Made by a program: the position numbers and the translations under genes. Below are positions 29,437 through 36,959 of a stretch of DNA of 64,000 nucleotides, piece by piece (positions within the stretch are counted from its first letter, which is position 1; each line of letters starts with the position of its first letter). This DNA is from Bryobacteraceae bacterium (lineage in GTDB: Bacteria; Acidobacteriota; Terriglobia; Bryobacterales; Bryobacteraceae). The DNA lies in the NCBI GenBank assembly GCA_026129905.1, contig JAHCHE010000010.1:206994-270993 (forward strand). Direction: 5' to 3'. Under the pieces are notes generated by a model. It ran no database searches. It had not been told where the DNA came from and worked only from the letters and a program-made list of their open reading frames with translations.

Positions 29437-30888
29437 TTATAGCGTCGGGAAGGGGTCGGGCGTCGGGTTCCTCTCCGCCAGCCATTTGAGGCGGGCGAGG
29501 GTCCGATCGAGGTCGTCTTCCGTGGCATGGGGGTTGATGGCGCAGAGGCGAAGCACGGTCCGGCCGCCGAGGACGGTGGTGGTGAGCGCGGCGAAGCCGT
29601 CGCGGAAGCCGAGTTCGGCCAGGCGCAGGTTAACGGCATTAAGATCGCTCTCCCCCGCGCGGGGCGGGACGTAGCGGAAGCAGACGATGCCGAATTGGGC
29701 GGGGGAGACGATTTCCCATACGGGATCGCGGCGAAGCCGGCTTTCGGCGTATTCGGCGAGGGCGAAGCCTCGCTCGATGGCTTCGCGGAAGGCGCGGACG
29801 CCGAAGATGCGAACCGACATCCAGAGCTTCAGCGCGCGGAACCCGCGGGTGAGCTGAATACCGTAATCGCAGAAGTTGATCGCCTTCCAGCGGTGGACGT
29901 CCTGGAGGTATTCCGGGAGGATGCGAAACGTGTCCTTCAAGTCGTCGCCGCGCCGGGCGAGGACGCAGCCGATTTCGAAGGGCTGGAACAGCCACTTGTG
30001 AGGATCGAGAGCGAGCGAATCGACCTGTTCCAGGCCTTCGAGCAGCGCGCGGCCGCGCGGGGCCAACGCGGCGGCGGCGCCATACGCGCCGTCGGCATGA
30101 AGCCATAGGCCTTCGGCCTGGCAGAAGCGGGCCAGTTCGGCGAGCGGGTCGACGGCGCCGGTGTTGGTGGTCCCGGCGTTGGCAACGACGCAGAAGGGCG
30201 TCAAGCCGCCGCGGCGGTCGGCGGCCACCTGGCGGTGAAGCGCGGCCAGGGGCAGGCGGTAGCGCTCATCGGAGGGGACTTTCCGCAACTGCGAGGGCGA
30301 GAAGCCGAGAATGCGGAAAGCTCGTTCGACGGCGGAGTGGGTCTGGTCGGAAAAATAGGCGACGCCGGAGCGGAAATCGTCGCCGAGGCGCGCGTGCCGC
30401 GCGGCGGCCAGGGCGGTGAGGTTGGCCACCGAGCCGCCGCTGACGAATAGCCCCATGGCGCCTTCCGGCAGACCGCAGACTTGCCGCAGCCAATCGATGG
30501 TGGCGAGTTCGACGGCGGCCGGTCCGGAACCTTCCATCCAGGTTCCAGCGAAGACGTTATAGCCCGACGCGAGGGCGTCCGCGAAGGCGGAGACGAGATT
30601 GCCGGGCCCGGGCACAAAGGCGAAGAACCGGGGATGCGTGACGTGCATGATGGTGGAGAAGACGTCGCTTTCCAGCTTGTCAAGCACCTGCTCCGGAGGG
30701 ACGCCTTCCTCGGCGAAGGGCTCGCCGAGGCGCGCCCGGGAGGTCTCCCAATCGAGGACGTTGGTGACCGGCTTGTCGCGCAAGGCGCGGTGATGGTCGA
30801 TAAGTAGATCCACGATCCGGTAGCCGAGCGCTCGCGTTGCCTCGTCGGTGAGTTGCAGGGCCGGGGCCCCTGTTTGAGTGGCTTCCAT
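29437..30888 (-). CDS. PLP-dependent group II amino-acid decarboxylase
   Basis: This 483-residue enzyme resembles aromatic-L-amino-acid decarboxylase. It has HPRFFAFVPGPGNLVSAFAD near the N-terminus, FVSGGSVANLTALAAAR binding the PLP phosphate, YFSDQTHSAVERAFRILG, the Asp-containing LWLHADGAYG and the PLP lysine in LALDPHKWLFQP (about residue 298). It decarboxylates an aromatic or related amino acid to an amine. The start at ATG 30888 is supported by GGAGT at 7 nt; the longer frame lacks family similarity. It lies 21 bp upstream of the VWA gene on the same strand. Confidence 0.92.
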   Translation of the reverse strand: MEATQTGAPALQLTDEATRALGYRIVDLLIDHHRALRDKPVTNVLDWETSRARLGEPFAEEGVPPEQVLDKLESDVFSTIMHVTHPRFFAFVPGPGNLVSAFADALASGYNVFAGTWMEGSGPAAVELATIDWLRQVCGLPEGAMGLFVSGGSVANLTALAAARHARLGDDFRSGVAYFSDQTHSAVERAFRILGFSPSQLRKVPSDERYRLPLAALHRQVAADRRGGLTPFCVVANAGTTNTGAVDPLAELARFCQAEGLWLHADGAYGAAAALAPRGRALLEGLEQVDSLALDPHKWLFQPFEIGCVLARRGDDLKDTFRILPEYLQDVHRWKAINFCDYGIQLTRGFRALKLWMSVRIFGVRAFREAIERGFALAEYAESRLRRDPVWEIVSPAQFGIVCFRYVPPRAGESDLNAVNLRLAELGFRDGFAALTTTVLGGRTVLRLCAINPHATEDDLDRTLARLKWLAERNPTPDPFPTL

Positions 30889-31017
30889 ACGTCGTACTCC
30901 TATTGTCCAAAATCGGCGTGGCCGGGCGGCGCGGATCCCGGCAGCAGCGTGGCCCGGCGCCAGGACCGGGATGCAGGAAAAGCAGGATATTGAGATGATG
31001 TTGTCTTTGGAGTTCCC

Positions 31018-32427
31018 ATGCAAACCACACCGAAACTATTCCTTCTGGCGACGGCGGCAACGATCGTTTTCGGGCAGGCGCAGCCGACCGTGATCGTGAG
31101 GCCGCAGGAGATCGACGATGTGCTGGTGAACCCGGGAATCGGGTTCACGACATTTCAGCGCTTCAACGGCGACGAGCTGAACGAAGGACTGAAGTGGACC
31201 GAAGGCTACCCGATTGAATACCAGGAGTTCAAAGGCAGCCTGGAGAACAAGAACCACCCGATGACCTCGATCGCGTACTTTCGCGTGTACTGGAAATTCG
31301 TCGAGCCGGAGAAGGGCAAGTATCGGTGGGACCTGCTCGACCGGGCCATCAACACGGCGCGCCAGCGACAACAGACGTTGATGCTGCGGATCGCGCCGTA
31401 CGGCACGACGAAGGACAACGACGTTCCGGACTGGTATCGGGCAATGATGGGCGAAGAGCCGGTTGAGAAGAGTTCCGTCGCGAAATGGCGGACCGATCCG
31501 GAGCATCCCAACTACGTGAAATACTTCACGGCGATGGTGCGGGCCTTGGGCGCGCGCTACGATGGGCATCCGGACCTCGATAGCGTCGATCTCTCGATCG
31601 TAGGGGCGTGGGGCGAGGGCGCGGGTGCGGCGTTGCTGACGCAGGCGACGCGCGAGGCGCTGGTGAACGCCTATATCGAATCGTTCAAAAAAACGCCGCT
31701 GATGATGCTGCTGACGGACGAGAAGACGAACAAATACGGCATCTCGAAAGCGAACGTCGGCTGGCGGGTGGACTGCCTCGGCGACATGGGCGGGTTCAAC
31801 AACCCGAACTGGTCGCACATGCAGGATTACTATCCTCAGGGCATTGTCAACTTCGGGATGGCGGACGCCTGGAAAAAGGCACCGGTTTCCTTCGAGGTCT
31901 GCTGGGTGATGCAGCACTGGAAGAACAAAGGATGGGACGTGGACTACATCATCGACCAGTCGCTGAAGTGGCGGATCTCCACCTTCAACGGGAAGTCGTC
32001 GGCGGTGCCGGACGAGTGGTGGCCGAGCGTGAACCGGTGGCTGAAGAAGATGGGCTACCGGTTTGTGCTGCGCAAGTTCACGTACCCGCCCGAGGCGCCC
32101 AACAACAGCAAGCTGGCCTTCACGTCCTGGTGGGAGAACAAGGGCGTTGCGCCATGCTACAAGAAGTTCCCGCTGGCGCTCCGATTGCGAGGAAGCGAGC
32201 GGACCGAGACGCTGGTGACGGACGCCGACATCACGACGTGGCTGCCGGGAGACGCGCTTTACGACAGCGAGGTCTTCGTGCCGTTCGATACGCCCGCGGG
32301 GACGTATGAACTCGAGATCGGCCTGCTGGATCCGGAGACGATGAAGCCGAAGGTAAAGCTGGCGATCGCCGGAATGAAGGAGGACGGCTGGTATCCGCTG
32401 GGCCCGATCAAGGTCGTGAGACAGTGA
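31018..32427 (+). CDS. secreted DUF4832-type glycoside hydrolase-like protein
   Basis: This 469-residue protein begins with a signal peptide (KLFLLATAATIVFGQAQ). A (beta/alpha)8-barrel follows with NPGIGFTTFQRFNGDE, YFRVYWKFVEPEKGKYRWDL (a cellulase-like beta-2 motif) and VDLSIVGAWGEGAG, where Glu is a good acid/base candidate. The C-terminal 120 residues form a beta-sandwich (ALRLRGSERTETLVTDADI) as in the DUF4832 family. It probably acts on an extracellular polysaccharide. Coupled to the next gene by a GTGA overlap; GGAG lies 5 nt before the ATG. Confidence 0.82.
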   Translation: MQTTPKLFLLATAATIVFGQAQPTVIVRPQEIDDVLVNPGIGFTTFQRFNGDELNEGLKWTEGYPIEYQEFKGSLENKNHPMTSIAYFRVYWKFVEPEKGKYRWDLLDRAINTARQRQQTLMLRIAPYGTTKDNDVPDWYRAMMGEEPVEKSSVAKWRTDPEHPNYVKYFTAMVRALGARYDGHPDLDSVDLSIVGAWGEGAGAALLTQATREALVNAYIESFKKTPLMMLLTDEKTNKYGISKANVGWRVDCLGDMGGFNNPNWSHMQDYYPQGIVNFGMADAWKKAPVSFEVCWVMQHWKNKGWDVDYIIDQSLKWRISTFNGKSSAVPDEWWPSVNRWLKKMGYRFVLRKFTYPPEAPNNSKLAFTSWWENKGVAPCYKKFPLALRLRGSERTETLVTDADITTWLPGDALYDSEVFVPFDTPAGTYELEIGLLDPETMKPKVKLAIAGMKEDGWYPLGPIKVVRQ

Positions 32428-34892
32428 GACGCGGCGCGATGTTCGCGCGGACGGCGGCCGTCGCGCTCCTTGGGCCGCTCCTGGCGCCGGCGGCGGATTT
32501 GAGGACCGCCTGCGCCGACCCGCCGAGATACCATTCCGAGCGCATCGAGGGGCGTCACGCGTACACGATTCGGATGGGCGGGCGGATCGATGGCGAGATG
32601 ACGCGCGACCCGGTGGGCTACTGGGCGTTCGACCAGTACTGGGAGCCCAATCTCTACGTGAGGCTGGAGAACGCCGGGGAGGCGCCGGTGGTGAATCCGT
32701 GGCTTCGGCGCGCCGACAAGCCGGACACGCGGTCGGTGAAAGCCATCGTCGACCACCTTGTGAAGCCATCGATGAGCGACGGGGAAAAGGCGCGGCGCCT
32801 TTGGGAGTTCGAGATCAAGAACCGCTTCCACGCGACCTCGAACGACGAAGAGGTGGACGACGCGATCAAGCGGTTCAACGTCTACGGATACACGCTGTGC
32901 GGCAACGAGAGCAAGGTGATGAGCGATCTCTGGCGCGCGGCGGGTTTGCGGGTCAGGCGGGGATTTCCGAACGGCCACAGCACGGCGGAAGTGTTCTTCG
33001 ACGGCGGCTGGCGGCTGCTGGATTCCGATGAGAGCATCGTCTGCCTGTTGCGTGACAACAAGACGATCGCGTCGGAAGAGCAGATCGTCCGCGACCACGA
33101 CCTGATGAAGCGGACGCACACGTACGGACCGCTGCACGACGACAACCGGCAGCGGGACGAGGGGTCGGCGGCGCTTCACTATTACGAGGGGGAACGCAGC
33201 GGAGAACAACCGAGCCTGACGCGGCACCGCATGGACCTGGTTCTGCGGCCGGGCGAAGCGATCACCTGGGCATGGAATCCTGGGGGACGGTTTCACGGCC
33301 GTCCGGATGCCCACCTGGAGGCGATCTGGAACAAACGGTGGCGGCTGATCGCGCACGCGATGAACGGGGAGCTGAGCTATTCGCCGGATCTTGGTCGGGC
33401 GGCCGAACTGGCGGCTCTCGAGAAAGGAAACGTCGCGGCGCGCGAAGGTCCGTTCGGCGCGGGCGTCTATCTCGACGGCAAGGCCGGTTTCCTGACGGTC
33501 CCCGTGAAAAGCCCGTACCCGGTGGTGGGAGGCCGGCTGGAGGTGGACTTCGCCCGGCGCGAGACGCGCGCCGAGCAACTGAAGGCGTCGTTGAGCTTCG
33601 ACGGCGGCGCGACATGGCGGGAAGCCTGGACGAGCGAGCCGAGCGACTACCGGCGGATGTACATCGACCTGGACGAGTTTTTTCCGGCGACGGATCCGGC
33701 CCGCTACGAGTACCTGGTGCGATTCGATCTCACGAGCGCGGCGGGGGCGCCGGTGGTTTGCCTGAAGGGCTTTTTGCTTCGGTCCACGCTCCAGATGGCG
33801 CGGCTGAGCCTGCCGGGAGTCAGCCTTGGGGAGAACGAGTTTGTCTACAGCGACGAAAACCAGGCGGGGCGCAAGGTAAGGATCACGCACGCCTGGCGGG
33901 AGTGCGGCAGCGCGGAGGTTCCCGCGGCGCCAGGGAGCGCGGTCGAACCGCCGGACGGCGGGGTGGCCGGCGGCGCCGTCATCACGTTCCGGTGGGCGCC
34001 CGTTGCGGGGGAGGACTACGAGTTTCAGTTGAGCGAGTACGCGGACATGCGGTGGACGCTGTCGCCGAATTTCCGCAAGCTGATCAGCCGCACGGCGAAC
34101 CGGTCGAGCGCGTCGTACACGCTGCCGTACAAGGGGCTGCTGAACCCGGACGCCACCTACCACTGGCGGGTAAGGGCGCGGAGCGCGGAAGGCGTGTGGG
34201 GGCCATGGTCGAAGACGTATTCATTCCGGGTGAGTGCGCCCGCGGTTCCTGTGAACGTGGCCGCGCGCTTCGACGCGCTCTCGCGCAAAGCGGCGCTGAG
34301 TTGGGAGCCCGGCGACAGTACTGTCAAACCGGCGCGATTCCGGGTCTATGGAAGCGCCGAGCGCGGGTTCAGCGCGAGCGACGCGCCTTTCGTCTATTTC
34401 GCCGGCATGGATGGAATGAAAAACGCGCCGCCGAACCTGCTGCTCGAGACGGCGGCGCCCGTGCATAGCGTGGACCTGCCGGCGAACCTTTGGCGAGCTT
34501 ATTACCGGGTGGCCGCGGTGGACGCCGAGGGCCGGGAAAGCGGGCCGTCGGACCAGGCGGAACTGGCGCATCCGCTGATCGTGACCGGGAGTCTGCCGGA
34601 AGGCCGGGCGGCGGCGTTTTACCAGGCAAGAGTGGACGCGTCGAGGTCGATCGGCCACCTTACTTCGGCGGACGAGAATGGCAAGGCCTACCAAATGAAG
34701 TTCCGGGGCGGGGACGAGCTGGAGTTTGAGATGTCCGGTGGCCCGCGGGGCGTGGAGATCGACAGGAAAACGGGCGTGATCTCGGGTTTCCTGCCGGCGG
34801 GGACGGCGGGCTCGTACGACGTGCGGGCGAGAGTTTCCAATGTAGACGGCAAGCATCCGGACAGCGTGACGCTGAAGCTGATCGTCAGGTAG
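32424..34892 (+). CDS. secreted transglutaminase-like protein with Ig/FnIII-type domains
   Basis: The 822-residue product starts at GTG 32424 (alternative ATG 32439) with a signal peptide. Residues 100-210 hold a transglutaminase/papain-like core with the triad Cys159 (YGYTLCGNESKV), His185 (FPNGHSTAEVFF) and Asp200 (RLLDSDESI). Middle domains are beta-rich. Around 520-600 is a fibronectin III-like module (VITFRWAPVAGEDYEFQLSE, then YHWRVRARSAEGVWGPWS). A further one lies near 610-710, and a cadherin-like Ig domain ends the protein (GVISGFLPAGTAGSYDVRAR). It could crosslink or cleave a surface polymer. It is translationally coupled to the DUF4832 gene, so the two probably act on the same material. 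Confidence 0.8.
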   Translation: MRRGAMFARTAAVALLGPLLAPAADLRTACADPPRYHSERIEGRHAYTIRMGGRIDGEMTRDPVGYWAFDQYWEPNLYVRLENAGEAPVVNPWLRRADKPDTRSVKAIVDHLVKPSMSDGEKARRLWEFEIKNRFHATSNDEEVDDAIKRFNVYGYTLCGNESKVMSDLWRAAGLRVRRGFPNGHSTAEVFFDGGWRLLDSDESIVCLLRDNKTIASEEQIVRDHDLMKRTHTYGPLHDDNRQRDEGSAALHYYEGERSGEQPSLTRHRMDLVLRPGEAITWAWNPGGRFHGRPDAHLEAIWNKRWRLIAHAMNGELSYSPDLGRAAELAALEKGNVAAREGPFGAGVYLDGKAGFLTVPVKSPYPVVGGRLEVDFARRETRAEQLKASLSFDGGATWREAWTSEPSDYRRMYIDLDEFFPATDPARYEYLVRFDLTSAAGAPVVCLKGFLLRSTLQMARLSLPGVSLGENEFVYSDENQAGRKVRITHAWRECGSAEVPAAPGSAVEPPDGGVAGGAVITFRWAPVAGEDYEFQLSEYADMRWTLSPNFRKLISRTANRSSASYTLPYKGLLNPDATYHWRVRARSAEGVWGPWSKTYSFRVSAPAVPVNVAARFDALSRKAALSWEPGDSTVKPARFRVYGSAERGFSASDAPFVYFAGMDGMKNAPPNLLLETAAPVHSVDLPANLWRAYYRVAAVDAEGRESGPSDQAELAHPLIVTGSLPEGRAAAFYQARVDASRSIGHLTSADENGKAYQMKFRGGDELEFEMSGGPRGVEIDRKTGVISGFLPAGTAGSYDVRARVSNVDGKHPDSVTLKLIVR

Positions 34893-34928
34893 GCGGCGGG
34901 CCGCCTTTCCCGGTACCCTCAAAGGGTG

Positions 34929-36863
34929 ATGGCCATTCGGGGGATGCTCGCCTGCTGTTTGTTGACGCTGCTGGCGGCGCTGCCAGGCAACGCGCAGACG
35001 GCGGAATTCGACGCGCTCCAGGCGCACTTCGAGCGGGTCGCCGCCGTGCGCCATGCGGCGCTGTTCCGCGGCTTCTCGACGGCGCCGGAATGGGAGCAAC
35101 ATAAACGCCGGCTCCGGGAGAGCTTGGTTCGGATGCTCTGGCACGACCTCACGTGGCCGGCCGGCCCTCCTCCCGCCCAGGTGACGCGTAGGACCGAGCA
35201 TCGCTCCTATGTTGTCGAAAACGTCGTTCTGGAAACCGCGCCCGGGGTGTATTCGACGGGGAACCTCTACCTGCCGCGCGGCGGCGCCGGGCCGTACCCG
35301 GTCATTCTCTATCAATGCGGCCACGCGAACAAGAACCGGTACAAACGTCACGGAGCGTGGTTCGCGACGCACGGCATCGCGACGATGGTAATGGACAACA
35401 TCGAGATGGGCGAGATGCAGTTCACCCATCACGGGGTCTACTCAAGAGCGTGGTTTCACTGGTACAGCCGGGGATTTTCGCCGCTGGCGGTGGAGATTCT
35501 GAACGCGCGGCGGATGCTGGACTACCTGGCGGCGCGGCCGGACATTGACCGGGAGCGAATCGGCGCGACGGGAAGGTCCGGGGGCGGCGCGACGACGTTC
35601 TTTCTGGCGGCGATCGACGAGCGGGTGAAGGCCTCCGCTCCCGTGTCCGGCCCGATCTCGACCGACGTATGGGTGCGGCGTCGTCTTACCGGCGCCCATT
35701 GCGAGTGCCAGTATCCGGTGAATTCGCACGGGCTGTCGTACGAGGAAGTTGGGGCGCTGACCGCGCCGCGGCCGCAACTGTTGGTGAACGCCGACGCCGA
35801 TCCGGGATTCCCGATGGACGCCTTCGAGGAGCTGGCCGCGAAGACGCGCGAAATCTACCGGCTTTACGGCGCGGAGGCGGCGCTCGAAACGGCGGTGGCG
35901 CCCGGCGGTCACAGCGACACGGAGGCGATCCGGCTGCCCGTGTACTCGTTCCTGCTGCGAGAATTGCTCGGGGCGGACGCGCCGGTGCTTTCCGAAGGAC
36001 CGGTGGAAGAGCCGGAAGCCGAGAGCTTGGTCTGCTTTCGGGACGGTTATCCACTGGAAGAGCGGCTGACGCGAATCGACGAGGAGCTGATTCCGCGCGG
36101 CCGCCCAGCGACCCTCGCGGACCTGGCGGCGGCGCTGCGCACCGAAGTATTCCGCTACTTTCCGGCAGAGCGGGGCGCGCTCGACCCGCAGTGGGGCGAG
36201 GCCGCGACGGCGCAAGGCCGGACGGCGCGCAAGGTCAGCTACGCTTCGCTCGACGGCCTGCGGGTGCGCGGGGTCTATTCCGTGCCGGCAAAGGCGGCGG
36301 GCAGGCTGCCGGCGCTACTCGTGGCGGACGACCGCCGGGGCATTCCCGTGTGGGGCAACGAGCAGGCGCTGGAACGCAACCGGTGGGGCGAGCGGGCGGT
36401 TCTCATCGTGGAGACGCTGGACCGCGGCTCGCGCGCGCTGGAGAAGAACCTGCGCAGCTTCTCCGACGACGATCCGCTCCACCACATGAAGCGCCAGGCG
36501 ATGATCCTCGGTACGACCCTGGAGTCGATCGAGGTGTATGAACTGCTGCGCTCACTGGAACTCCTGCGCAGCCTGCCCGAGGTGGACGCCAGCCGCATCG
36601 CGGTTGCGGGTAGATTCGAGGCGGGCGTCAACGCGCTCTACGCCGCGATCCTCGACGGAGGGGTGGAGCGCGTGATTCTCGGTTCCCCGCCGGCCTCGCA
36701 CCGGTACGGCCCGCACTACCTGGGCATCCTTCGGTACACGGATATCCCCTGGACCGTGGAGTTGCTGGGCGACAAGGTGGAGCTGTACGGGGAGGTTCCC
36801 TTCGGGATGAGCGCGAGGGGAGGCACCGGGTTCTTTCTCCCGCGGACGAAGCCGCGCCGTTGA
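34929..36863 (+). CDS. secreted double alpha/beta hydrolase (acetyl-xylan-esterase-like)
   Basis: After a signal peptide (MLACCLLTLLAALPGNAQ), the first alpha/beta hydrolase domain (about 90-370) has nucleophile Ser217 in GATGRSGGGATT, an acid candidate in LLVNADADPGFP and the His in VAPGGHSDTEAI. A second related domain (about 420-640) has VLIVETLDRGSR and IAVAGRFEAGVNALYAAI at the elbow, where the expected Ser is replaced, so it is probably non-catalytic. This fits the large acetylxylan/cephalosporin esterase type found in carbohydrate-degrading loci. GTG 34926 is an alternative start. Confidence 0.82.
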   Translation: MAIRGMLACCLLTLLAALPGNAQTAEFDALQAHFERVAAVRHAALFRGFSTAPEWEQHKRRLRESLVRMLWHDLTWPAGPPPAQVTRRTEHRSYVVENVVLETAPGVYSTGNLYLPRGGAGPYPVILYQCGHANKNRYKRHGAWFATHGIATMVMDNIEMGEMQFTHHGVYSRAWFHWYSRGFSPLAVEILNARRMLDYLAARPDIDRERIGATGRSGGGATTFFLAAIDERVKASAPVSGPISTDVWVRRRLTGAHCECQYPVNSHGLSYEEVGALTAPRPQLLVNADADPGFPMDAFEELAAKTREIYRLYGAEAALETAVAPGGHSDTEAIRLPVYSFLLRELLGADAPVLSEGPVEEPEAESLVCFRDGYPLEERLTRIDEELIPRGRPATLADLAAALRTEVFRYFPAERGALDPQWGEAATAQGRTARKVSYASLDGLRVRGVYSVPAKAAGRLPALLVADDRRGIPVWGNEQALERNRWGERAVLIVETLDRGSRALEKNLRSFSDDDPLHHMKRQAMILGTTLESIEVYELLRSLELLRSLPEVDASRIAVAGRFEAGVNALYAAILDGGVERVILGSPPASHRYGPHYLGILRYTDIPWTVELLGDKVELYGEVPFGMSARGGTGFFLPRTKPRR

Positions 36864-36872
36864 AGCGGCGCG
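36853..36872 (+). terminator. hairpin at the end of the esterase gene
   Basis: CGCGCCG and CGGCGCG form a perfect 7-bp stem around TTGAAG, overlapping the TGA stop. There is no strict T-run; the nearest T-rich stretch (GATGTTTTCC) starts 11 nt later. It may be a weak terminator separating the esterase from the TonB receptor. Confidence 0.4.
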
Positions 36873-36894
36873 AAGGGCGCCTTGATGTTTTCCG

Positions 36895-36922
36895 TTTACA
36901 GGAGGGGGCGTCTTGGTATACA
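36895..36922 (+). promoter_or_regulatory. promoter of the TonB-receptor gene
   Basis: TTTACA (36895-36900) and TATACA (36917-36922) are 16 bp apart. They are followed after 6 bp by a dyad at 36929-36947. This order, with a dyad at the start of transcription, is typical of a repressed promoter. Confidence 0.5.
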
Positions 36923-36928
36923 CTCCTA

Positions 36929-36947
36929 ATTGCAACTCAACTGCAAT
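36929..36947. promoter_or_regulatory. candidate operator upstream of the TonB receptor
   Basis: ATTGCA and TGCAAT are perfect inverted arms of 6 bp with a 7-bp spacer, 12 bp before the ATG at 36960. A bound protein would block transcription start. No adjacent regulator gene is present. Confidence 0.4.
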
Positions 36948-36959
36948 CAGGGTGTGGCT

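Noticed and set aside
31036..32769. Minus-strand open frame of 577 codons
   Set aside because: Antisense to two genes with signal peptides, catalytic motifs and a GTGA coupling; its composition is that of a shadow frame.
32259..34163. Minus-strand open frame of 634 codons
   Set aside because: Antisense to the transglutaminase-like protein with its intact triad; Arg/Val/His-rich and without motifs.
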